DNA of 64,000 bases from Vibrio barjaei. GTDB lineage: Bacteria > Pseudomonadota > Gammaproteobacteria > Enterobacterales > Vibrionaceae. This document shows positions 51,338 to 59,208 of the stretch, piece after piece. The stretch spans positions 92,788 to 156,787 of the forward strand of contig NZ_LQXO02000042.1 in NCBI RefSeq assembly GCF_001639065.2, written 5' to 3'. The notes beneath the pieces were generated by a model that made no database searches, was not told the origin of the DNA, and was given only the letters and a program-made list of their open reading frames with translations. Position 1 is the first letter of the stretch. Each line of letters opens with the position of its first letter. A program made the position numbers and the translations under genes.

Positions 51338-51958
51338 TTATTTCATCGCATGGCCTAAAGATTGAAGATAAGCAATGATGGCGTCCATCTCTGTTTTACC
51401 TTCTACGTCTTTAGATGCATTTGCGATTTGCTCGTCCGTGTATGGAACACCAAATTGATTGCGGAAGATTTCAAGTTTCTTCTGCGTCAATTTGCCATCC
51501 AGTACGTTTTCCTCTAGCCAAGGGAAACCTGGCATGTTTGATTCTGGAACCAATTCACGAGGATCAATTAGGTGAACACGATGCCACTCATCTGAGTAAC
51601 GTCCACCAACACGAGCTAGATCTGGGCCAGTACGCTTAGAACCCCATAGGAATGGGTGTTCCCAAACGCTTTCACCAGCGACAGAGTAGTGACCGTAACG
51701 CTCAGTTTCTGAACGGAATGGGCGAATCATTTGGCTGTGACAAACGTTACAACCTTCACGAATGTAGATATCGCGACCTTCCATTTCTAGTGCACTGTAC
51801 GCACGTAGGTTTTTCACAGGTTCAGTGGTTTGCTTTTGGAAAATCAGTGGTGTGATTTCAACAAGTGCGCCCAAGCTGATTGCGAATACGATTAGGATAG
51901 CCAGTAAGCCAACATTACGTTCAACGACTTCATGGCGATTGTTAGAGTTTGAGCTCAT
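51338..51958 (-). CDS. ccoO: cbb3 oxidase monohaem cytochrome c subunit CcoO
   Basis: 206 residues with an N-terminal membrane helix and the haem c site Cys-Asn-Val-Cys-His-Ser-Gln-Met-Ile-Arg-Pro, typical of CcoO. GGAG lies upstream of the start. Eleven bases after ccoN. Confidence 0.96.
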   Translation of the reverse strand: MSSNSNNRHEVVERNVGLLAILIVFAISLGALVEITPLIFQKQTTEPVKNLRAYSALEMEGRDIYIREGCNVCHSQMIRPFRSETERYGHYSVAGESVWEHPFLWGSKRTGPDLARVGGRYSDEWHRVHLIDPRELVPESNMPGFPWLEENVLDGKLTQKKLEIFRNQFGVPYTDEQIANASKDVEGKTEMDAIIAYLQSLGHAMK

Positions 51959-51969
51959 TTTTAATCTCC

Positions 51970-53397
51970 TTAAGCCGGTTGAGGGATAGCTTTCAAGCTA
52001 CCTTTCGTTGCAGTGATTGTCTTATAAGCGTTGTATGCCATTAGGAACATACCCGCTAGGAAGATGAAACCACCAATGAAACGAACGGTATAGAACGGGT
52101 AAGACGCTTGTACAGATTCTACGAAGCTGTAAGTCAGCGTACCGTCTGAGTTAACTGCACGCCACATCAGACCTTGCATTACGCCGGAGATCCACATTGC
52201 TACGATGTATAGTACCGTACCGATTGTCGCCAACCAGAAGTGCGCATTAATAAGACCTACAGAGTACATGCGCTCTTGGCCGAATAGGCGAGGAATTAGG
52301 TGGTATACCGAACCGATAGATACCATCGCAACCCAACCTAGAGCACCAGAGTGCACGTGACCGATAGTCCAGTCTGTGTAGTGAGACAAGGCGTTAACTG
52401 TCTTAATAGACATCATCGGGCCTTCGAACGTTGACATACCGTAGAACGATAGAGAAACGATCAAGAAACGAAGAATTGGGTCGTAACGCAGCTTATGCCA
52501 AGCACCAGACAGCGTCATGATACCGTTGATCATACCACCCCAAGAAGGCGCGAATAGAACCAAAGACATCACCATACCTAAAGACTGAGTCCAGTCAGGT
52601 AGAGCTGTATAGTGTAGGTGGTGAGGACCAGCCCAGATATACAGAGAAACAAGCGCCCAGAAGTGAACGATCGATAGACGGTAAGAGTAAACAGGACGTT
52701 CAGCTTGCTTTGGTACGAAGTAGTACATCATACCCAAGAAACCGGCCGTAAGAAGGAAACCTACCGCGTTGTGACCATACCACCATTGAACCATCGCATC
52801 GACGGCACCAGAATATACAGAGTAAGATTTACCCATTGATACTGGAATTGCCATACTGTTCACGATATGAAGTACCGCGACGGTAATGATGAACGCTCCA
52901 AAGAACCAGTTCGCTACATAGATATGCGATGTCTTTCGCTTGATAAGTGTCCCAAAGAACACAATAGCGTAAGATACCCATACCACTGCAATAGCGATAT
53001 CGATTGGCCATTCTAATTCTGCGTACTCTTTACCAGAGGTGAAACCTAACGGTAAAGTAATTGCAGCGGCTAAAATAATTGCTTGCCATCCCCAAAAGGT
53101 GAATGCGACAAGAGGGCCCCCAAATAATCTCGTTTGACACGTACGCTGCACAACATAATAAGACGTTGCAAACAGAGCACTAGTACCAAACGCAAAGATT
53201 ACCGCATTAGTATGCAAAGGACGTAAACGACTGTACGTCAACCACGGCGTATCAAAGTTGAGCTGTGGCCAAACTAATTGAGCGGCAATCAAAACACCTA
53301 CTGCCATACCAACAATACCCCAAAGAATCGTCACTAAAGTGAACTGGCGTACGACGGTATAGTTGTAGACTTGTTCAAGCTGCTTTTCTTGGCTCAT
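51970..53397 (-). CDS. ccoN: cbb3 cytochrome oxidase catalytic subunit CcoN
   Basis: 475 residues from ATG 53397 (GGAAG seven bases upstream). Twelve membrane helices and haem/copper histidines, including Trp-Trp-Tyr-Gly-His-Asn-Ala-Val-Gly-Phe, Gly-Pro-His-His-Leu-His-Tyr and His-Val-His-Ser-Gly-Ala-Leu-Gly. It reduces oxygen at very low concentrations and pumps protons. First gene of ccoNOQP. I found no clear FNR box in its promoter region; an ACGACA-N2-TGTCGT repeat lies at 53442-53455. Confidence 0.96.
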   Translation of the reverse strand: MSQEKQLEQVYNYTVVRQFTLVTILWGIVGMAVGVLIAAQLVWPQLNFDTPWLTYSRLRPLHTNAVIFAFGTSALFATSYYVVQRTCQTRLFGGPLVAFTFWGWQAIILAAAITLPLGFTSGKEYAELEWPIDIAIAVVWVSYAIVFFGTLIKRKTSHIYVANWFFGAFIITVAVLHIVNSMAIPVSMGKSYSVYSGAVDAMVQWWYGHNAVGFLLTAGFLGMMYYFVPKQAERPVYSYRLSIVHFWALVSLYIWAGPHHLHYTALPDWTQSLGMVMSLVLFAPSWGGMINGIMTLSGAWHKLRYDPILRFLIVSLSFYGMSTFEGPMMSIKTVNALSHYTDWTIGHVHSGALGWVAMVSIGSVYHLIPRLFGQERMYSVGLINAHFWLATIGTVLYIVAMWISGVMQGLMWRAVNSDGTLTYSFVESVQASYPFYTVRFIGGFIFLAGMFLMAYNAYKTITATKGSLKAIPQPA

Positions 53398-53656
53398 TAA
53401 CATGCTTCCAATTTTCTAATTAACTACACTTTACTTCCAACACGACACATGTCGTAATGCTACCCAACCCTTCAGAAGAACTAACGCCTAATCAAAACGT
53501 TACTCAGCTTTCGGGATTTAACAAAAAGTAGCATTTTCAGCCAACAATAATACTTCAATTAACAAATCAAAAACAGGGTAGTAACCTTATGGTTGGTCGG
53601 GTTTTTGACCATTTATTTCAAAACTTTGAAGTTTGTTACACGGAGAACACGTAAAT

Positions 53657-54019
53657 ATGCCAGCACAGAAGTTAACAAAAGGTAGGCTTGTTCAAATTAT
53701 CATCATGATGGTGGTGCTAATTGCAGCATTTACATACAGAACCATTAGCCATAAGGAGTCTAGCGAGGTTGTTTGTCAATCTTCACAACCATGTGAGGTC
53801 AAATTTCAAGACAAAAATGTCCGTTTTCTGTATCAAGATTCAACAAACACGCTCGCGGTCACAAAATCAGAAGATTTAACGATTAAGGGCTCAAAAAGTG
53901 ACGGTTCAACGTTAAATGTGACCGCCACTATAACCATAAGCAAAGATGAAATGCCGGTAACATTCGTTATCTCAGACGATAGTGATAATTCTGTTAAGGT
54001 AGATATTCTGCCAAGATAG
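53657..54019 (+). CDS. Small membrane-anchored hypothetical protein
   Basis: 120 residues from ATG 53657. One N-terminal helix (Leu-Val-Gln-Ile-Ile-Ile-Met-Met-Val-Val-Leu-Ile-Ala-Ala-Phe) is followed by a periplasmic domain of predicted beta strands with a Cys pair (Cys-Gln-Ser-Ser-Gln-Pro-Cys) that probably forms a disulfide. No family recognised. It lies between the cbb3 operon and the secretion operon and is convergent with the latter, with 19 bases between stops. Confidence 0.65.
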   Translation: MPAQKLTKGRLVQIIIMMVVLIAAFTYRTISHKESSEVVCQSSQPCEVKFQDKNVRFLYQDSTNTLAVTKSEDLTIKGSKSDGSTLNVTATITISKDEMPVTFVISDDSDNSVKVDILPR

Positions 54020-54038
54020 AAATTGTGTAGTAGAGATT

Positions 54039-56186
54039 TCAAGTCCCCATTGCGTTCATTACTTTGTCAGGCGTACCGAAGTATTTCTGAGAGCCATCTT
54101 TATCCAAAAGTAAGCAATGTGTCGCGCTAGAAATTAATGTAGGCGCTACGGTTGTATAGATGACAGTTTTGTCTCTTAACACACCGGCGAACAGCTGATT
54201 AATATAGGTTGCATGTTCAATTTCAACGCCTATCAGGGGCTCATCAATCAGAATGATCTTTTGACTCATATCTGCGAGCCCTATGGCTAACCTCAACCTT
54301 TGTAGTAATCCAGAAGGTAGATTAGCAAGTTTCTCTGTATTTATATGTGTCTCTAGGCCTTGATCAAAGAATTTGTCTAGCCCGAGCAAAGTAAAGGATT
54401 TCATCATTTGTTCTTTTGAAATTACGCCATTATGCAGGATGTAATTCGATTCCAGTGAACCTTCATAAAGATGAAGGTCGAATGGAATATAGCTGATGCC
54501 TTTTCTATATCGATAATTGTTGAACTGCTTAATGTTATAACCGTCCAGTAGCACACTGCCTTGATATCTAGGCTCCAAGCCAGCAATAAGGGTCAACAAG
54601 GTCGTCTTACCACAACCTGCTGGTCCTGAGATTGCAACCTTGCTCCCTGGAGTAATATGTAGGCTCAAGTTCGTTAAACCTGCCGTCGCACCTTGATAGC
54701 GATGAACCAAGCCACTCACCGCAACTTCACCGTTAAACTGTCTAATTGGAGGGCTTTTCTCAATCGACGTTTTATCATCATCGAGTGACATCAAGGCATT
54801 AATCTGTGCAGTAGACGATTGAATAGTTTTGAATTTAGCCAACGAGTTGTAGATCCCCATAATTGGCCCTAGTGCTTTCCAAACTAAGATAACGGTTGCC
54901 AGCATTGCGCCTGCACTTGCTGTGCCGTCTATTACCCCTATCACTGCGGTAACAATTGCTGCCGTGCCAACGGCTTGTATTAACCCGCCACCAATCGCTT
55001 GGATCTTAGCATTTACCTTAGCGACAAATGCAGCATCGTTGGAGCTTTGCTCATGTGCGGCTCTGAATCTAGATTGAATAACTCGTAACAAAGGTAGTCC
55101 TTGTAGGGTAGTAATACCTCTAAGGATCTCATTCCATTGGTATGACACCATCGCGTTAGCACGCGAACTCTGTGACGTTGCTTGATTATAGATATAGCGA
55201 GCGTACAAACAGAATACGATCATAACAAAGATGCCCGCAATGACAGTCAACGCCGCCGAGCCAGACAGAATAGTTATAGCGAGAATAAATAGCGCGACAA
55301 AAGGCAAGTCGAAATAACTCAGCGTAGACTCGGCTGTAACTAGCTTTCTGAACTGGTCAATATCGCGCAGTCTTGCTAATTGGGATGACACCCCAGCACT
55401 GGAAGTCATTGAATAAGGTAGCCAAAGCAATTTAGCGATGACATTTCTAGAGATATGAACTGCTAAATCTTGTCCTGATGTAGAAAGAACACGCATACGA
55501 ACACGTCGAAATAAGAACTCGGCAAAGGCGAGAAATATCGCAAACACTGTCAGCCAATACAGGGTTGACACAGAACTGGAAGAGAGCGCGAAATTATAGA
55601 CACCCATAATAAAGAATGGCTGCAATGCACTGAGAATGTTAATGATCAATGAAAGGAACACTAAGCTTTTGAATTCATTATTGTAGCGATAGAAAGTATA
55701 TTTTACCCAGTTGCTTTTATCCTGAGACTCAGGAGGCGGCTCTCGGAATAACTTCGAGTATTCTGAGATAACGGTTAAAGAGAAGTTCAAACCATCTATA
55801 GGAATTGAGATAGTATTGTTGTTGCGATAATCAAACAACACAGCGTTATCGCCATCCACTTCAAGCAAGACCGCTGATAGCTTATCTAATTCTATGAAGC
55901 AAGGAAGTCTAGCCGTTTTGAGATCTTCAACTGCGGCACGCTTAAACTCAGTCGTTCGGCACTGATAGCCAAGCCTTGAGAGTGTTAATTCAAAGCCATG
56001 TTGGTCGTTATCACCGGGAGTAAAGGCATCGGATAAAATGCTTGGTGTGCCTTCCCATTCTAAAGAAATCAATGTATAGGCAAGTCCACGTAACAACGGG
56101 GACTCTTGATATCTAAACTCAAATCCTTCAGCTTCAAAATCCTTTAGTCGTTGGGCAACATTATTGAAATCAACCAGTATCGTCAT
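54039..56186 (-). CDS. Type I secretion ABC exporter with degenerate C39 domain (half-exporter 2)
   Basis: 715 residues. N-terminal C39-peptidase-like domain (about 1-130) without the catalytic Cys, as in HlyB/LapB-type exporters. A six-helix membrane domain follows (about 165-445), then an ABC domain: Walker A Gly-Pro-Ala-Gly-Cys-Gly-Lys-Thr-Thr near 520 and Walker B Ile-Leu-Ile-Asp-Glu-Pro are intact. The ABC signature reads Leu-Pro-Ser-Gly-Leu-Leu-Gln instead of LSGGQ, and the switch His is not evident (Thr-Thr-Val-Ala). Its start overlaps the stop of the upstream ABC gene by 4 bp, so both are made together, probably as a heterodimer that exports the adhesin. Confidence 0.88.
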   Translation of the reverse strand: MTILVDFNNVAQRLKDFEAEGFEFRYQESPLLRGLAYTLISLEWEGTPSILSDAFTPGDNDQHGFELTLSRLGYQCRTTEFKRAAVEDLKTARLPCFIELDKLSAVLLEVDGDNAVLFDYRNNNTISIPIDGLNFSLTVISEYSKLFREPPPESQDKSNWVKYTFYRYNNEFKSLVFLSLIINILSALQPFFIMGVYNFALSSSSVSTLYWLTVFAIFLAFAEFLFRRVRMRVLSTSGQDLAVHISRNVIAKLLWLPYSMTSSAGVSSQLARLRDIDQFRKLVTAESTLSYFDLPFVALFILAITILSGSAALTVIAGIFVMIVFCLYARYIYNQATSQSSRANAMVSYQWNEILRGITTLQGLPLLRVIQSRFRAAHEQSSNDAAFVAKVNAKIQAIGGGLIQAVGTAAIVTAVIGVIDGTASAGAMLATVILVWKALGPIMGIYNSLAKFKTIQSSTAQINALMSLDDDKTSIEKSPPIRQFNGEVAVSGLVHRYQGATAGLTNLSLHITPGSKVAISGPAGCGKTTLLTLIAGLEPRYQGSVLLDGYNIKQFNNYRYRKGISYIPFDLHLYEGSLESNYILHNGVISKEQMMKSFTLLGLDKFFDQGLETHINTEKLANLPSGLLQRLRLAIGLADMSQKIILIDEPLIGVEIEHATYINQLFAGVLRDKTVIYTTVAPTLISSATHCLLLDKDGSQKYFGTPDKVMNAMGT

Positions 56187-57781
56187 AAGTGAGCTCGCTC
56201 TTTAGAAAGTTTGATTGACTTCAACCCATACGATTCCGGTCGGATTTTATTACTAACGATAATAAGAAACTGACCAGAGGACTTAGGAACGAGCATAGAA
56301 ACGACTCGCTGTGCAAAGTCTGGGTCGAAAACTGTATCGATATCGTCAAGAATCACCAATTTCTTCTGACTAAGCATGGCGCGAATGATCAGCAGGGCAT
56401 ATTGCACTTGCCTTGATAGTGGGATAGTTTTATTTCCCTTCAGCTGAGTATAAAACCCTTGCTCTAAGGCATCGATTTCGTTTTTAACGGCAAGTCCTTT
56501 GCACAAAGTAAACGCGGCACCGTTTAACATAGGTCTAAAGCAGGTTAAGTTATCTATGATTGAGCCTTCAACAAAACCGCTGTTACGATCGATTCGATGA
56601 ACTTGTTCACGCCATGAGTGGTAAGGCAGATCGGACAACAATGAATCACCTACACGAATCACTGTATCGCCACATTCGTTATCGCAAGTCAGACTTCGAG
56701 TTAGATGACTCTTACCTGAACCCGAAGGTCCCTGAAGTAGGATAGGCTCTCCACGATTGATAATGATTCGCTGTTTTTCATCGAGCTGAATCGTAATGTC
56801 ATCAAAGCTATTAATCGCATATAGCTCTTGTGATTTTTCAAAATGCTCTAATGCTAAGATTTCCGATATTTCAATGATCTGTACTCTATTTAGCTTCCAA
56901 CGTCCAATGGTCCTCATTACTTGCTGATAGGGTGAGAAATAACGGTTGGTAAGCATAATGATGGCAGCCATAACGCCTTGTGTCGCATCTAAGTTAATGA
57001 CGGATATCGCAAGTAACACCACTACGACCGCTATCGAGAGTTGCTGAATCAAGGTCAAGATTAGATTGAAGTTCGATTCGAGGTTTTCGTACTCGATGCT
57101 CTTTTTCTCACGTGTTTTAATCATATCGGTCATCAAACTTTCAAGCCGATATTCCATGGTTCGACTCTTGTTATCTAATGGGCTTGATACGATCTCAATG
57201 ATTTTTGAGTTCGTCAGTCCTTCAATCTCTGATTTCGTTTGCTGTGCAAAAACTTTACGATTTGAAATGTGAAAGGCGGCGATAGCGAGGACTAGAGATG
57301 CCACCAAGAGAGCGATTCCAGCCCAAAAGTTAATGATGGTGATAACCGCTATGGTAATCACGCTAACAGCCGAATTGATAAGTGCACGAACAACTTCACC
57401 ACCGAAAAAGTTCTTTAATTCTGGAATCGCCGCAATGCGCTCCAAATACTGGCCGGATTCCAAGCGGCTAAACTCAGGGATTTGAGCCAGACAAATGGCT
57501 CTAAACACTTTGTTGGTAAGTCGCTGCTCGAAACTCTTCATCAAAGAAGCGGTGATGACTTCTTCTTGCATACGAAGCAAATAGTCTAAATAGATGGCCA
57601 CAAGAATAATGGCGAAAAGAGCAAACAAGGTGTCCGTTGCTTGGTTGGGCAATACTCGGTCAAAAATGATCAAGATTGAAAATGGCAAGACTAGCGCAAA
57701 AAGCGTCGACATTATCGTAGAGAAGGTCAGATAAAGTTTATCCATCCAAGATATTTTCTGAGAAAAGTACGCTGTGTCCAT
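56183..57781 (-). CDS. ABC exporter subunit with strongly degenerate ATPase motifs (half-exporter 1)
   Basis: 532 residues, membrane domain (six helices, about 15-290) and one ABC domain, but no N-terminal C39-like region. Walker A Gly-Pro-Ser-Gly-Ser-Gly-Lys-Ser is intact. The signature position reads Leu-Ser-Arg-Gln-Val, Walker B ends Leu-Asp-Asp-Ile (Asp in place of catalytic Glu), and the switch His is replaced (Val-Ser-Asn-Lys). It should bind ATP but hardly hydrolyse it. It is coupled to the following ABC gene and preceded by tolC. Heterodimeric type I exporters with a second ABC protein are known for the V. cholerae RTX toxin (RtxB/RtxE). Confidence 0.85.
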   Translation of the reverse strand: MDTAYFSQKISWMDKLYLTFSTIMSTLFALVLPFSILIIFDRVLPNQATDTLFALFAIILVAIYLDYLLRMQEEVITASLMKSFEQRLTNKVFRAICLAQIPEFSRLESGQYLERIAAIPELKNFFGGEVVRALINSAVSVITIAVITIINFWAGIALLVASLVLAIAAFHISNRKVFAQQTKSEIEGLTNSKIIEIVSSPLDNKSRTMEYRLESLMTDMIKTREKKSIEYENLESNFNLILTLIQQLSIAVVVVLLAISVINLDATQGVMAAIIMLTNRYFSPYQQVMRTIGRWKLNRVQIIEISEILALEHFEKSQELYAINSFDDITIQLDEKQRIIINRGEPILLQGPSGSGKSHLTRSLTCDNECGDTVIRVGDSLLSDLPYHSWREQVHRIDRNSGFVEGSIIDNLTCFRPMLNGAAFTLCKGLAVKNEIDALEQGFYTQLKGNKTIPLSRQVQYALLIIRAMLSQKKLVILDDIDTVFDPDFAQRVVSMLVPKSSGQFLIIVSNKIRPESYGLKSIKLSKERAHL

Positions 57782-57822
57782 TCTAAGTTCTCACTTTCAT
57801 AAGTCACTGGCCATCATTCTGG

Positions 57823-59208
57823 CTAGTTGTCTTTTAAATGCTCAGGGATAACGTCTTGATAACGAATACTCGAAGCTTCATCCATCATCTGCATGATTTT
57901 TTCAATGGTTAGAGGCGACAAGTTACCTACGAGACGGTCGAGCTTGATAGACTCGATGACATAGTCATATTTAGCACTCTCGTAATCTCTAATACTGTTA
58001 AACAACTTACTTTCGGCAGAGAGTAGGTCTGTGATTGTTCGCGTACCTAAACTGTGGGCGCGTTTAATACCTTTGTATGAGGAGTAGTTAGCCTTGATGA
58101 TGGTCTCGTAGGTAAAAACCGATTGGGAAAAGTCGTTCAAGTTGAGAATAGACGTTTCCACATCATTGCGAACTGTGTTTTGACTGTCTGTTAATAGCAG
58201 TTCATTACGTTCAATCGTCTTTTTGTTTTTTTGGTAAGAGTAATAATCTGAACCACCAGAGGTTATGGGCACAGAAAGCACAAGTCCGACAGATTTATCA
58301 TCCGATATCCCTGTTGAGTTCGGATTGGTCGATAGATCGAAGTTATTCGTATCGTTATGCCGGTAACTGGCGTTAGCCGAAAGATTAGGAGCAAAGTTCG
58401 AACCCGTTTCCTTTAATGTACGATAACTTCGCTCCACGGTTTTTTGGGACAAGATGATATCGTTGTTAAACTTCATCGCTTGTCCCAACAAGTCTTGTTG
58501 TTGATCTAACGGGATTTCACTAAGCAGTACTTGCCCTTTTAAGTCCTGAGAGGGAATTACCGGATACTGGGTTAACAAGGCAAGGCGGTTTAAGATAACG
58601 TCTTTGTCTTTCTGTAAACTTCTTAGCCGGTTCACAATGCCTTCTTTTTGCGCTACCACTTCATAAACTTCACTTGCTGCGACATTACCAAGAGACACAT
58701 TTCGATTCATCTGCTTGAGGCGAGCCATCGACGAATCGAGTTCAGCTTTCGTCGCTCGAATTTTCGCGCCGTTTTTTAAGAACGCGAAATACTGCTCAGT
58801 AATTTGTTGAATGACTTCTTGAGTTTTCGCTTCGTTTTTTACTTCTTCAATGCTGAAATCCAGTTTACTAGTTCCATATTCGTAGATATCACGGAGATTA
58901 AACAAACTCTGAGTCAAAGACAGACCATAACCATGATCGTTGTAGCTTGCATTGGTATCACTTACACCGCTTAAACGAGTCGTAGTAGAGTTCCAGGTGG
59001 TTTTTACATCCGCTGAGATCGTGGGTAAGAAACTGGAGCGACTGACGTCAATATCGTAGGCACTTTCCTCAACGCCTTTACGACTGGCGATAAGAGACAC
59101 GTTGTTATTTAGCCCAATCTCTACCGCTTCCAATACGGTTGCAGAATGTGCCATCATAGTGACGGTCATGCCGACGCAAAGGCTAATTAAGCTTCTGAAA
59201 TGCCACAT
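57823..59208 (-). CDS. TolC-family outer-membrane channel of the secretion operon
   Basis: 461 residues with a signal peptide (cleavage near Ala-His-Ser-Ala, residue 23) and the repeated helical OEP domains of TolC, for example Leu-Glu-Ala-Val-Glu-Ile-Gly-Leu-Asn-Asn and Ser-Leu-Thr-Gln-Ser-Leu-Phe-Asn. It forms the outer-membrane exit duct for the type I system. It overlaps the upstream sensor-like gene by 26 bp. Confidence 0.9.
   Translation of the reverse strand: MWHFRSLISLCVGMTVTMMAHSATVLEAVEIGLNNNVSLIASRKGVEESAYDIDVSRSSFLPTISADVKTTWNSTTTRLSGVSDTNASYNDHGYGLSLTQSLFNLRDIYEYGTSKLDFSIEEVKNEAKTQEVIQQITEQYFAFLKNGAKIRATKAELDSSMARLKQMNRNVSLGNVAASEVYEVVAQKEGIVNRLRSLQKDKDVILNRLALLTQYPVIPSQDLKGQVLLSEIPLDQQQDLLGQAMKFNNDIILSQKTVERSYRTLKETGSNFAPNLSANASYRHNDTNNFDLSTNPNSTGISDDKSVGLVLSVPITSGGSDYYSYQKNKKTIERNELLLTDSQNTVRNDVETSILNLNDFSQSVFTYETIIKANYSSYKGIKRAHSLGTRTITDLLSAESKLFNSIRDYESAKYDYVIESIKLDRLVGNLSPLTIEKIMQMMDEASSIRYQDVIPEHLKDN

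Noticed and set aside
53442..53455. ACGACA-N2-TGTCGT repeat before ccoN as a further site of the sigma-54 regulator
   Set aside because: The spacer is two bases instead of three, the outer bases differ, and no -24/-12 element lies downstream.
53404..53656. FNR box in the ccoN promoter region
   Set aside because: Only isolated ATCAA half-sites occur; no TTGAT-N4-ATCAA arrangement was found.
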